Positions 1 to 6,811 of a stretch of 64,000 bases of DNA are shown here, piece by piece. Source of the DNA: JANWXD01 sp037446115 (GTDB lineage Bacteria; Acidobacteriota; Terriglobia; Bryobacterales; Bryobacteraceae). The position numbers were made by a program, and so were the translations under genes. Location of the stretch: positions 1 to 64,000 of the forward strand of contig JBBIJF010000017.1 of assembly GCA_037446115.1 (NCBI GenBank), given 5' to 3'. The notes under the pieces were generated by a model, which saw only the letters and a list, made by a program, of their open reading frames with translations, had not been told where the DNA came from and made no database searches. Numbering within the stretch: the first letter of the stretch is position 1; each line of letters begins with the position of its first letter.

Positions 1-175
1 TGAAGGGTTGAGAGAGGCCCACGAACTGAACCATCATGGTTCAGCGCGCACCCCGGCCGGGGGCGTTTCCAACCGGAGAACCGCGCGGAAACGCAAATGC
101 TGGCGAATGTTTGGGATAACGGGCGACCGCAACCGGCGATGCCGTCAAGCAATACGGGGCGGCGGGAAGTTATGG
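1..175. repeat. 175-bp structured direct repeat, copy A
   Basis: This stretch recurs at 1912-2086 with only a few mismatches (around positions 50-53 and 150-160). It contains a perfect palindrome with 9-bp arms around one base (CTGAACCAT-c-ATGGTTCAG, 26-44), a GC palindrome at 51-62, and an 8-bp stem GCGTTTCC/GGAAACGC (63-70 with 87-94). Copy A stops ten bases short of the 3' end of the first tRNA-Gln gene. A reading frame stays open through both copies, but the stem-rich layout and lack of a recognisable product argue for a non-coding element. It may extend left of the window. Function unknown; an island-end sequence or a structured RNA are both possible. Confidence 0.8.
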
Positions 176-184
176 AATTTGGGT

Positions 185-258
185 TGGCTCCCCGGCAAGG
201 ATTCGAACCTCGATTCACGGCTCCAAAGGCCGCTGTCCTACCATTAGACGACCGGGGA
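185..258 (-). tRNA. tRNA-Gln (anticodon TTG), copy 1
   Basis: Read on the minus strand this folds as a full 74-nt cloverleaf: acceptor TCCCCGG with CCGGGGA, anticodon stem GCGGC/GCCGT around the loop CTTTGGA (anticodon TTG), T loop TTCGAAT, discriminator G and an encoded CCA (185-187). The U1-A72 first pair is typical of bacterial tRNA-Gln. The sequence, with five flanking bases, is identical to the gene at 5432-5505, so one of the two is probably a duplicate made by, or carried in with, the DNA between them. Confidence 0.95.
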
Positions 259-344
259 CATACTCAGGGAGTCCGAAAGTGTCCAGCTCCGCGCCCGATC
301 CAGTACTTGCCCGAGCCAGGGCAGAGGCGGCAAAGGAGTAGAAC

Positions 345-1157
345 CTATTCGTGAACCTCGAGGATTTCGGAAAGTGCGAGGAGGACGTGATCTCGAACAC
401 GGCTCGCTTCTTTCTTGTCAGCAGCAACATGGGTCGCAGTGGAAGCGCGCTGGTAAACGCTGCGCACCATGTTCCCCACCAGTTCGTCAACGACGGCGAC
501 ACTGTCAGCGGTTGATTTCGAGCTGGATGATGGAGTCTCGCGGGATCTCAAGATGAACATTACTTTTTGCTTCATCGTCGGGCTGTGAGTATCCTTCTCG
601 GGTTTGTACCCAGCCATCGCCTTCACGTCCTCGTCCGGGGCAAGATGGTCGAGCACTTCGCGCAAGGCCTCACGAAATTCCACGACGGTTCCCCGCCACG
701 ACACCCGGTCCGCCGAAGAAAGGTCCATCAAGCCCTGTTGGAAAGAATCAGCAGCAGTAGGCAGGAATCTCCGCAATGTTTCGATAATCCTAGTTTCTTT
801 CCCCTGCGCAACTGCCCTCGCCGAGGCACCGCTGGGCTGGGCTAGAGATGTGATCTCGACCTCACGAAGATCCCTGATGATCTGCTTCAACAAGCTGATG
901 TACTTGGACTTGATGGTGTTTTTGTGGGTGCAGCGCAATAGATCTTGCATCCGGGCATCGAGCGAAGTAGCGAGGTCTGCGCACTGGGTGAGATTGATCT
1001 CACTTCGAGCTGAGCAGAAGTATTGCTCAACGAACGACTTAACATCTCGTCTGAAGGGTCTGCTTCTGACCTGTTTTCCTTGGAGAGAACGCACTTTGGA
1101 GAGAAGGCTTTCAGCCGTTTCGAGCAGAGATTTCTGAGGGGCATGGCGATTGCTCAT
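345..1157 (-). CDS. Unknown protein, possible HEPN-like or pPIWI-associated nuclease
   Basis: A 270-residue protein with no signal peptide or membrane segment. The N-terminal half is charged and helical; the C-terminal half (about 130-265) has a compact conserved-looking block with TMKQK near residue 195 and RASTATH near 237. The last fits the R-x4-6-H signature of HEPN ribonucleases. From memory the block resembles proteins labelled predicted pPIWI-associating nuclease, but no PIWI gene is here and I cannot verify the match. The start is the ATG at 1157, 15 bp after the stop of the upstream gene, so the two are likely cotranscribed. Base composition is clearly less GC-rich than the flanking chromosome, which suggests transfer. 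Function is not established. Confidence 0.7.
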   Translation of the reverse strand: MSNRHAPQKSLLETAESLLSKVRSLQGKQVRSRPFRRDVKSFVEQYFCSARSEINLTQCADLATSLDARMQDLLRCTHKNTIKSKYISLLKQIIRDLREVEITSLAQPSGASARAVAQGKETRIIETLRRFLPTAADSFQQGLMDLSSADRVSWRGTVVEFREALREVLDHLAPDEDVKAMAGYKPEKDTHSPTMKQKVMFILRSRETPSSSSKSTADSVAVVDELVGNMVRSVYQRASTATHVAADKKEASRVRDHVLLALSEILEVHE

Positions 1158-1172
1158 GGGGGCCTCGCCATT

Positions 1173-1757
1173 CTACTTTCCTTGTTGCTTGCTGGTTTTC
1201 CTTCTTGCCGTCTTCTTGACGTTGCGGCGAACCCGAGGAGTGCTTTCAGCGCGCGGCAGATTGTGTGCCACAAGATTGTAGCCGACGGGATTTAGCGTGA
1301 ACTTTCCACCTCCAACGGCCTTGAAGTACCCGGCAGCCTTGGCGTTATGGAGGATTTGCTTCGTTGCAGTCGGCAACGGAAAACCAGCTTGCTTGAAATA
1401 CTCGACTACGTCCTGCACGTCGACTTCGCGTTTCCGCTCTTCCGGCGGCGCCAGCTCTTGCAGATAGTACGCGACCACGGCGGCCATCTCATTCGCAGTC
1501 GATGGTCGCTTCTCTTCCTTGAGGGCTCGAATATCGGTCACTCTCGTCGTGACGGTCTTGCCTTCTGTGGCAACGCTTTCGTCTCCCTCACGCGACGGTG
1601 GGGAAACTGGCGACTCCGCAGCCAGTTTGAAATGACGCGAGACCGTTTGGATAGCGTTCAGCCGCTCGGCCTCATTGAGGTCACTCAAAGCGCAAATCAT
1701 TTCATCAATTGCTCGGCCGAGGGTTTTGGGCTTGTTGGCACCTCCGGGTTCAGTCAT
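1173..1757 (-). CDS. Unknown protein with possible winged-helix C-terminal domain
   Basis: A 194-residue protein. I chose the ATG at 1757 because AGGAGG lies 8 bp upstream; an upstream in-frame start at 1793 lacks such a site. Residues about 15-45 are helical and charged, 50-75 are low complexity, 80-165 look like a helix-turn-helix or winged-helix fold (NEMAAVVAYYLQEL, then VVEYFKQAGFPLP and the turn-rich GYFKAVGGGKFTLN), and the tail is Lys/Arg-rich, suggesting nucleic-acid binding. It is the first gene of the pair with 345-1157. A DNA-binding partner or regulator of the downstream protein is an inference from this layout. It shares the low GC of its neighbour. Confidence 0.7.
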   Translation of the reverse strand: MTEPGGANKPKTLGRAIDEMICALSDLNEAERLNAIQTVSRHFKLAAESPVSPPSREGDESVATEGKTVTTRVTDIRALKEEKRPSTANEMAAVVAYYLQELAPPEERKREVDVQDVVEYFKQAGFPLPTATKQILHNAKAAGYFKAVGGGKFTLNPVGYNLVAHNLPRAESTPRVRRNVKKTARRKTSKQQGK

Positions 1758-1911
1758 TTTCCTCGCCTCCTCTTCTTCCCAACTTCTGATCAAGCTGCTA
1801 CCAGACCACGAGTTTACATCGGGACGGGTTTCGAAAGCGGTTGAGGGCGCCCTACGCTCTCAACCGGCCTGTCAACAAACGCGGACCTCTCAACAGAGAA
1901 AACGGAGAGTT
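1758..1911. other. Upstream region of the two-gene unit, inverted repeats
   Basis: No gene is seen. The stretch holds CTCTCAAC twice (about 1855-1862 and 1888-1895) and the complementary GGTTGAGAG at 1918-1926, at the edge of repeat copy B, so a long hairpin or paired operator is possible. A GGGCGCCC palindrome lies near 1845. The promoter of the minus-strand unit should lie here, but I cannot assign boxes with confidence. Confidence 0.4.
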
Positions 1912-2086
1912 TGAAGGGTTGAGAGAGGCCCACGAACTGAACCATCATGGTTCAGCGCGTGGCCCGGCCGGGGGCGTTTCCAACCGGAGAACCGCGCGGA
2001 AACGCAAATGCTGGCGAATGTTTGGGATAACGGGCGACCGCAACCGGCGATGCCGTCAAGCGAAACGGGCCGGCGGGAAGTTATGG
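1912..2086. repeat. 175-bp structured direct repeat, copy B
   Basis: Second copy of the sequence at 1-175, about 95 percent identical by eye. The 19-bp palindrome (1937-1955) and the 8-bp stem are fully kept, while differences cluster at the base of the GC palindrome and near 2061-2072. The two copies bracket the first tRNA-Gln and the two unknown genes, an arrangement that would allow recombination to delete or duplicate this 1.9-kb unit. Confidence 0.8.
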
Positions 2087-2444
2087 TTTTGGGACGTGGC
2101 TACCCGTCGTGGACGCGTTTCGAACTCAGGTGGTCTTTCCTCCGTCGGCGATCCGAGGGCTCTTCATTCAGATTCAGCAGCTTGCGGCATGTTGAGAGTC
2201 GCCTTGTGGCTGCTGGTCGGCCCGAAGACGGCGCCCTGGACGCCTTCGAGAGGGCTGTCTGAAGACACAACGACGTTATTTTGTTCGGCGTTAAGGTCTG
2301 ATGCTCTGATGCTCTGCACTCCCGACTGCGCTTCACGCGATCGTCAAGAGCGCCGGACTGGAACGAGAACGACACCGTCGCGATGCCGCTGGGCATTGCT
2401 ACGCTGGAGGATTTCCGGCGAGCGATGGTGAAGCGCAGCAGCCG
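2087..2444. other. Intergenic, no gene seen
   Basis: About 360 bp with no credible coding sequence. The first 45 bases after the repeat show a weak resemblance to the end of the tRNA-Gln gene (TGGCT, CCC, TTCGAAC in order), mirroring the position of the intact tRNA after copy A, but the stems do not pair. Nothing else recognisable. Confidence 0.5.
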
Positions 2445-2921
2445 CTAACGCGCGTAGCAGACTTTCCCGCTCAACTCCAGTTCTACAGTGAACGGACTGA
2501 AGCTGGTGGCCCGGCCAGTCAGGAACAGGTACCCAGTCGCCCCGGCGAATCTGCCGTTGCTGGCTGCCGGATCGATTCGTGCCAGACCCGCAGCCAAGCC
2601 GGTTCCGCTATCGTACACGTTCACCTGACGAGCCTTCAATTCGCCCAGATGAGTCGTGATTGTGATATCACTTGTGAACGAAAAGGTACTCGGGTCATTG
2701 GTCGGGAAGCCAGCGCCCAAGAACACGGCGCTTGCTGATCCGGTGAGGTCTCCAGCGTTGGTCACAGGACCAGAGAACGCCGTGCCGTTGAAGGCTTGAA
2801 TCATTTGGCCCTTGGCGTCTTTGCAGTTGCTTTGCGCCGTGGCGGACGGCGATGTCGAAAACACAACCAGTCCCAGAATGGCGGTTCCGACGGCTTTCAG
2901 TTTCAGTGTTGTTCGGTTCAT
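2445..2921 (-). CDS. Small secreted protein, possible beta-barrel fold
   Basis: A 158-residue protein beginning at the ATG at 2921, chosen because AGAGGAG lies 7 bp upstream. Residues 1-28 form a signal peptide (basic start, hydrophobic core, cleavage after ATA). The mature part is rich in Ser, Thr and Gly in alternating strands and ends with NGRFAGATGYLFLTG and a closing Cys; the G-x-F-x-GATG pattern recalls allene-oxide-cyclase/dirigent-like barrels, but that is only a resemblance. Two Cys (near residues 31 and 155) could form a disulfide. It lies back to back with the regulator at 3071, so the two may share control. Function unknown. Confidence 0.75.
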   Translation of the reverse strand: MNRTTLKLKAVGTAILGLVVFSTSPSATAQSNCKDAKGQMIQAFNGTAFSGPVTNAGDLTGSASAVFLGAGFPTNDPSTFSFTSDITITTHLGELKARQVNVYDSGTGLAAGLARIDPAASNGRFAGATGYLFLTGRATSFSPFTVELELSGKVCYAR

Positions 2922-3070
2922 TGGGGTTCTCCTCTGAGGGTTTTGCATGGGTACTGCGGAGACCAAACTAGCACCGGAGGCCGATGAAAGTAGTGACACA
3001 ACGGTGATATATTGATGAAAACGCGAAGAGCCGGCCGTTGGCGCGCCGGCTGCCAGCCAGAGGAGGCGTC

Positions 3071-5257
3071 TTGAGGAGTCCCGGTCCGGTCCCCGACGAT
3101 AGACCGCGGTCGAGGTTCAGTTTCGGGGCGTTCACGCTGGATCTGGATGCCGGCTTACTCCAGCGTGGCGACCAGGAGATCCCACTCCGCCCCAAGGCAT
3201 TCGCGGCTCTGGCCTATTTGGTCGAGCGACCTGGCCGACTGGTGAGTAAGACTGAGCTGATCGAGGCGGTTTGGCCTGACGCCGCTGTCACGGACAACTC
3301 CTTAGTACAATGCGTCCGCGAAATCCGGCGAGCCTTAAACGATGAATCGCAACAATTGATCCGCACAGTTGCGCGGCGCGGCTATGTCTTTACCGCTCCG
3401 GTCGCCACGCCGATGATAGAGTTTCCGCGAGAGGTCGCGGGCGCGCTCCATCCAAGGGAAGAGCCCACGCAGGCGCAGCGGACGATCGCCCCGGGGCAGA
3501 CCACTTCACTGGGAAACCGGAACTGGATCCATGCGACCATAGCGTTACTGGCGATCGGCGCTTTGGCCGCCCTGGCGGCCCTATGGCTCCGCCCTACGCC
3601 CCAGCACCAAGCTGCATACCAGCAGATTACCAACTTTTCCGACTCCGCGGTCTCTCCAGTCCTTTCACCCGATGGCCGTATGCTCGCATTCATCCGCAGC
3701 AGCGAGTGGTGGCTTTCGAGCGGCCAGATCTGGGTGAAGCTGCTACCCAACGGCGCGCCGACCCAGGTGACGCGTGATCCCCGGCCAAAGTACGGCCTGT
3801 CCTTTTCACCCGACGGCTCGCGGATCGCATACACCGTCGTCCAAGGTGGCGTCTGGAAGACGATAACGGTGTCTTCGATCGGCGGTGAACCGAGTCAAAT
3901 GCTGTCGAACGCCGGCGGCTTGACCTGGCTTGACACCGAGCACGTCTTGTTTTCGGAAATAAAAACCGGCGTTCACATGGGAGTGGTGACGGCGAAAGAA
4001 AACCGCTCGGAATACCGGCCCATCTACTTCCCGCGCGACGAACGTGGCATGGTTCATCTTTCCTATGCGTCACCCGACCGGAAGTGGGCGCTGGTGGTGG
4101 AGATGAATCCCGTCTGGCAGCCCTGTCGCGTGGTTCCGTTGGACGGGAGTTCGCCGGGCTGGCAAGCCGGTCCCAAAGGGAAGTGCACCTCAGCGGCATG
4201 GTCGCCGGACGGCAGATGGATGTATTTCGGGGTAGACGTCGATGGCCAGCGTCATCTGTGGCGCCAGCGGTTTCCGAACGGGGAACCTGAACAAATCACA
4301 TTTGGCCCGACGGAGGAGGACGGGATCGCGATCGCCGCCGATGGCCGCTCGCTGGTCACCTCAATCGGCATGCGTCAGGGCGCACTCTGGATTCACGATG
4401 ACCGCGGTGATCGCCAGCTTTCGCTCGAAGGCCACGTCCCGACCCTCGATGAAACAGGCCGGTTCGGGGCGGCGCCCAGGTTTTCACGGGATGGCAAGTC
4501 TGTGTTCTATTTGAGGCGCGAAGCCTCGGGGGCGCCGTTCGAGTTGTGGCGCGCTGACATCGAGTCGGGAAGGAGCGTGAAGATTCTCACGGGATTCTCG
4601 GTCCTGGAGTATGACCTGTCAGAGGCGGGTGACGAAGTGATTTTCTCAACGCACCCGGCCGGGCAGAGCGTGCAGATCTGGCTCGCGCCGGTGGACCTGA
4701 GCCGGCCTCCGCATTTGGTGCCATCCGTTGATGGAGACTCGCCCCATTTTGGGCCGGTCGGCTCGATTCTGTTCCGAATGCACGAGGGCGCCAGTCACTA
4801 CCTCGCGCGAATGAACCGTGATGGCTCGGGCCGCGCGAAGGCGGTCGCGTATCCGATCGGGAACGTGCAGCATCTTTCTCCGGATCGGCTATGGCTCACA
4901 ACGATTTCGCCGCTACCGGATGGACGTGCCGGCACAGTGGCTGTGCCTACGACAGGGGGTGCAGCACAACTGATTTGCCGTGGTGGATGTGCTCCTGTGA
5001 ACTGGTCGCAGGACGGGCAATTCTTGTATGTAACGCAGCCGCAGGGCAAGACCGCCGCGATTCCGATACGTGCAGGAGAGACATTGCCCAGGCTGCCGCC
5101 TTCCGGACTCGACGGACTGGACGTCCTTGCTGTTTTCCCAGGGGCTCGCCTGATTGAGGCAAGTCGCATTTCTCCGGGACCCGGTCCCACCGTCTACGCG
5201 TATGTGAGGACGGCGGTCCATCGTAACCTTTTTCGCGTTTCGCTGGACAGGAACTAA
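3071..5257 (+). CDS. Winged-helix regulator with membrane anchor and beta-propeller
   Basis: A protein of about 728 residues. Near the N terminus (about 15-105) is an OmpR/CadC-type winged helix (FSFGAFTLDLD, LRPKAFAALAYLVERPG, DNSLVQCVREIRRAL, TVARRGYVF). A single membrane helix follows near residue 165-185, then several TolB/WD40-like propeller repeats with SPDG motifs to the end. This is the one-component layout common in Solibacteres: the propeller senses in the periplasm, the winged helix binds DNA in the cytoplasm. The start is taken as TTG 3071, four bases after AGGAGG; an in-frame TTG at 3038 is possible. The target genes are unknown; the divergent secreted protein is one candidate. 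Confidence 0.85.
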   Translation: MRSPGPVPDDRPRSRFSFGAFTLDLDAGLLQRGDQEIPLRPKAFAALAYLVERPGRLVSKTELIEAVWPDAAVTDNSLVQCVREIRRALNDESQQLIRTVARRGYVFTAPVATPMIEFPREVAGALHPREEPTQAQRTIAPGQTTSLGNRNWIHATIALLAIGALAALAALWLRPTPQHQAAYQQITNFSDSAVSPVLSPDGRMLAFIRSSEWWLSSGQIWVKLLPNGAPTQVTRDPRPKYGLSFSPDGSRIAYTVVQGGVWKTITVSSIGGEPSQMLSNAGGLTWLDTEHVLFSEIKTGVHMGVVTAKENRSEYRPIYFPRDERGMVHLSYASPDRKWALVVEMNPVWQPCRVVPLDGSSPGWQAGPKGKCTSAAWSPDGRWMYFGVDVDGQRHLWRQRFPNGEPEQITFGPTEEDGIAIAADGRSLVTSIGMRQGALWIHDDRGDRQLSLEGHVPTLDETGRFGAAPRFSRDGKSVFYLRREASGAPFELWRADIESGRSVKILTGFSVLEYDLSEAGDEVIFSTHPAGQSVQIWLAPVDLSRPPHLVPSVDGDSPHFGPVGSILFRMHEGASHYLARMNRDGSGRAKAVAYPIGNVQHLSPDRLWLTTISPLPDGRAGTVAVPTTGGAAQLICRGGCAPVNWSQDGQFLYVTQPQGKTAAIPIRAGETLPRLPPSGLDGLDVLAVFPGARLIEASRISPGPGPTVYAYVRTAVHRNLFRVSLDRN

Positions 5258-5347
5258 CGGAGCGCGGAAAGGCCGGGATGCGCGCGCTCGGAAGTTGGCT
5301 CGATGTCTGGTGAGCGGCAATTTGAGACGCCTTGATTCTCCACGATG

Positions 5348-5380
5348 ACCCGGCGTGGATTCGAACTCGATTCCAAAGGA
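5348..5380 (-). pseudogene. tRNA-Gln 3'-part remnant
   Basis: On the minus strand this short piece keeps CCTTTGG (anticodon loop), ATCGAG, TTCGAATCC and GCCGGGT in the same order as the 3' half of tRNA-Gln, but lacks seven bases after the anticodon loop and one base in the T stem. It cannot fold into a tRNA. It lies 51 bp from the intact gene at 5432 and looks like a decayed copy, possibly the footprint of an older integration event. Confidence 0.55.
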
Positions 5381-5431
5381 CTTAGCCGATTTCTCTAAGA
5401 GGACACTCAATAGAATCCATATGTTGTGGGT

Positions 5432-5505
5432 TGGCTCCCCGGCAAGGATTCGAACCTCGATTCACGGCTCCAAAGGCCGCTGTCCTACCATTAGACGACC
5501 GGGGA
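5432..5505 (-). tRNA. tRNA-Gln (anticodon TTG), copy 2
   Basis: A complete 74-nt tRNA with encoded CCA, identical base for base to the gene at 185-258; identity continues five bases past the 3' end (5427-5431) and stops at the 5' end. Together the two genes bracket 5.2 kb of lower-GC DNA. An integrase-made duplication normally copies only the tRNA 3' part, so a full-length copy means either that the element carried a whole tRNA or that the segment arose by tandem duplication. No integrase gene is seen in between. Confidence 0.95.
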
Positions 5506-5577
5506 GCACAAGGCGGCATCCCCGCCCTCCCTCCAGCTTACCGCAGCCCGAAACCCTCTCGCCAGAGTCGCCCGGCG

Positions 5578-6303
5578 TCAGCCCGGCGCCCGTTCGAGCT
5601 TGCGCAGCCACACGTAACAATGGTTCCCCATCCGGCCCGCCCGCGCCGAGTGCCGCAGAATCACGTCCAGATACCGCAGCGGCCACAGCAGCCAGCCCAG
5701 CAGGCCGTGCGCCGCCACCCGCAGCGGCCTCCAGGGCAGCCAGAGCTTGACGTATTCCAGAAAGAATACCAGCAGCGTGGCGGTCGGCCCCGTGCGCCAT
5801 CCCGCGGCCACCACCTCGAGCGGTCCCGCCAACTCGCGCAGCCCGTCCAGCGTGTAGCGGCGATAGTCCCGGGGATACTCGTGGAACGGGTGGCAGAACG
5901 GAACCACGATGTGAGCAAACCCGCCCGGCGCCAGCACCCGGGTGATTTCCCGCATCACCTTCTCGGGATGCCGCACGTGTTCCAGTACCGCGTCACATTC
6001 CACACGCTGAAACAAGTCGTCCGGAAACGGCAGCGCCTCCGCCGAGGCCGCCACATCCACGCCCGGCAGCGCCAACAGGTCCACGTTCACGTAGCCCGGC
6101 ACGCGCGCGCCCGCACCCCCGATGTACAGGTTCCAGCGGCCGAGCGGCGCCTCGATGCGCAGTTCCCGGGGATCCCGGAGCAACGGCTCCGGCGGCTGCA
6201 GCGCGCGCCACAGCCGCGCCCGCCAGCCCGGAGACAACCGCCGGCGGTACAGCTCCTCCATCGGTTTGGCAGCCGGCGTGCCAGCAGAATCCATAGGAGA
6301 CAA
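5578..6303 (-). CDS. Class I SAM-dependent methyltransferase
   Basis: About 241 residues. The protein shows a Methyltransf_11-type core: the region around 58-72 (YIGGAGARVPGYVNVD) covers motif I and the first acidic residue, CDAVLEHVRHPEKVMREITRVLAPGG (about 98-125) the motif II-III region, and VVPFCHPFHEYPRDYRRYT a substrate loop typical of sugar- or lipid-modifying members. A hydrophobic stretch near 170-200 could touch the membrane. Start is TTG 6303 (preceded by GAGGGG) or ATG 6294. It diverges from the ccm operon. The substrate is unknown. Confidence 0.8.
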   Translation of the reverse strand: MSPMDSAGTPAAKPMEELYRRRLSPGWRARLWRALQPPEPLLRDPRELRIEAPLGRWNLYIGGAGARVPGYVNVDLLALPGVDVAASAEALPFPDDLFQRVECDAVLEHVRHPEKVMREITRVLAPGGFAHIVVPFCHPFHEYPRDYRRYTLDGLRELAGPLEVVAAGWRTGPTATLLVFFLEYVKLWLPWRPLRVAAHGLLGWLLWPLRYLDVILRHSARAGRMGNHCYVWLRKLERAPG

Positions 6304-6354
6304 TCAAGCCCCTCTGCCGCGAGCCCCGCGCGCCGGGGCGAGCTCCGCGGAGGC

Positions 6355-6360
6355 TATACT
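6355..6360 (+). promoter_or_regulatory. Probable -10 box of the ccm operon
   Basis: TATACT sits 19 bp before the ccmE start, the only AT-rich hexamer in a very GC-rich gap. No good -35 is visible 17 bp upstream, so the call rests on one box. Confidence 0.4.
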
Positions 6361-6379
6361 GGTGACAAGGCGGTTCCCT

Positions 6380-6802
6380 ATGAAGCAATACGGCAAGTTC
6401 GCAGCCCTCATTGCACTGATTGTCGGCACGCTGGTGTGGCTGGCGGCGGGCGGAATCAACGAAACCAAGACATACTATAAGACCATCGAAGAACTCAACC
6501 AGATGGGGGAAAACGCGCTCGGCAAGCGGCTCCGCGTCGCCGGCGACGTCGCCTCCGGCTCCATCGTCCGCAGCGGACGCCAGGTCCGCTTCCTGCTCGT
6601 GCAGAACGATCGCAAGCTGCCCGTGGTCTATGACGGCGTGGACCCGCTGCCGGACACCTTCCGTGACGGGGCCCAGGCCCTGGCCGATGGCAGGCTCGGT
6701 CCGGACGGCGTCTTTCGGGCCAGCCGGATCCAGGCCAAGTGCGCTTCCAAATACGAAGCCGCTCCCGGAGCAAAAACCCCGGACCGCCGCGCCGGACTCT
6801 GA
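6380..6802 (+). CDS. ccmE: Cytochrome c maturation haem chaperone CcmE, Cys-x3-Tyr type
   Basis: A 140-residue protein that accepts haem from CcmC and passes it to CcmF in the periplasm. One N-terminal membrane anchor (about 7-24) is followed by the OB-fold domain (GKRLRVAGDV, VRFLLVQNDRKLPVVYDG, and the RIQAK strand). The haem-attachment motif reads C121-ASK-Y125 where most bacteria have His-x3-Tyr. The Cys form is known from archaea and sulfate reducers as a variant System I. It opens a run of overlapping genes devoted to cytochrome c maturation. Identification is firm; the Cys variant is read directly from the sequence. Confidence 0.92.
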   Translation: MKQYGKFAALIALIVGTLVWLAAGGINETKTYYKTIEELNQMGENALGKRLRVAGDVASGSIVRSGRQVRFLLVQNDRKLPVVYDGVDPLPDTFRDGAQALADGRLGPDGVFRASRIQAKCASKYEAAPGAKTPDRRAGL

Positions 6803-6811
6803 GGTGGCCGC

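Noticed and set aside
8..247. Reading frame through repeat copy A (and its counterpart at 1912-2086) as a small Arg-rich protein
   Set aside because: The frame runs into the antisense of tRNA-Gln in copy A, stems span it, and there is no leader or ribosome site.
2093..2131. Third tRNA-like sequence after repeat copy B
   Set aside because: TTCGAAC and TGGCT are present, but the T stem and acceptor stem do not pair; only a weak remnant at best.
5258..5347. Terminator after the winged-helix regulator
   Set aside because: No stem followed by a T run was found.
259..5431. Integrase or transposase gene inside the tRNA-bounded segment
   Set aside because: None of the frames between the tRNAs shows the Tyr or Ser recombinase or DDE motifs.
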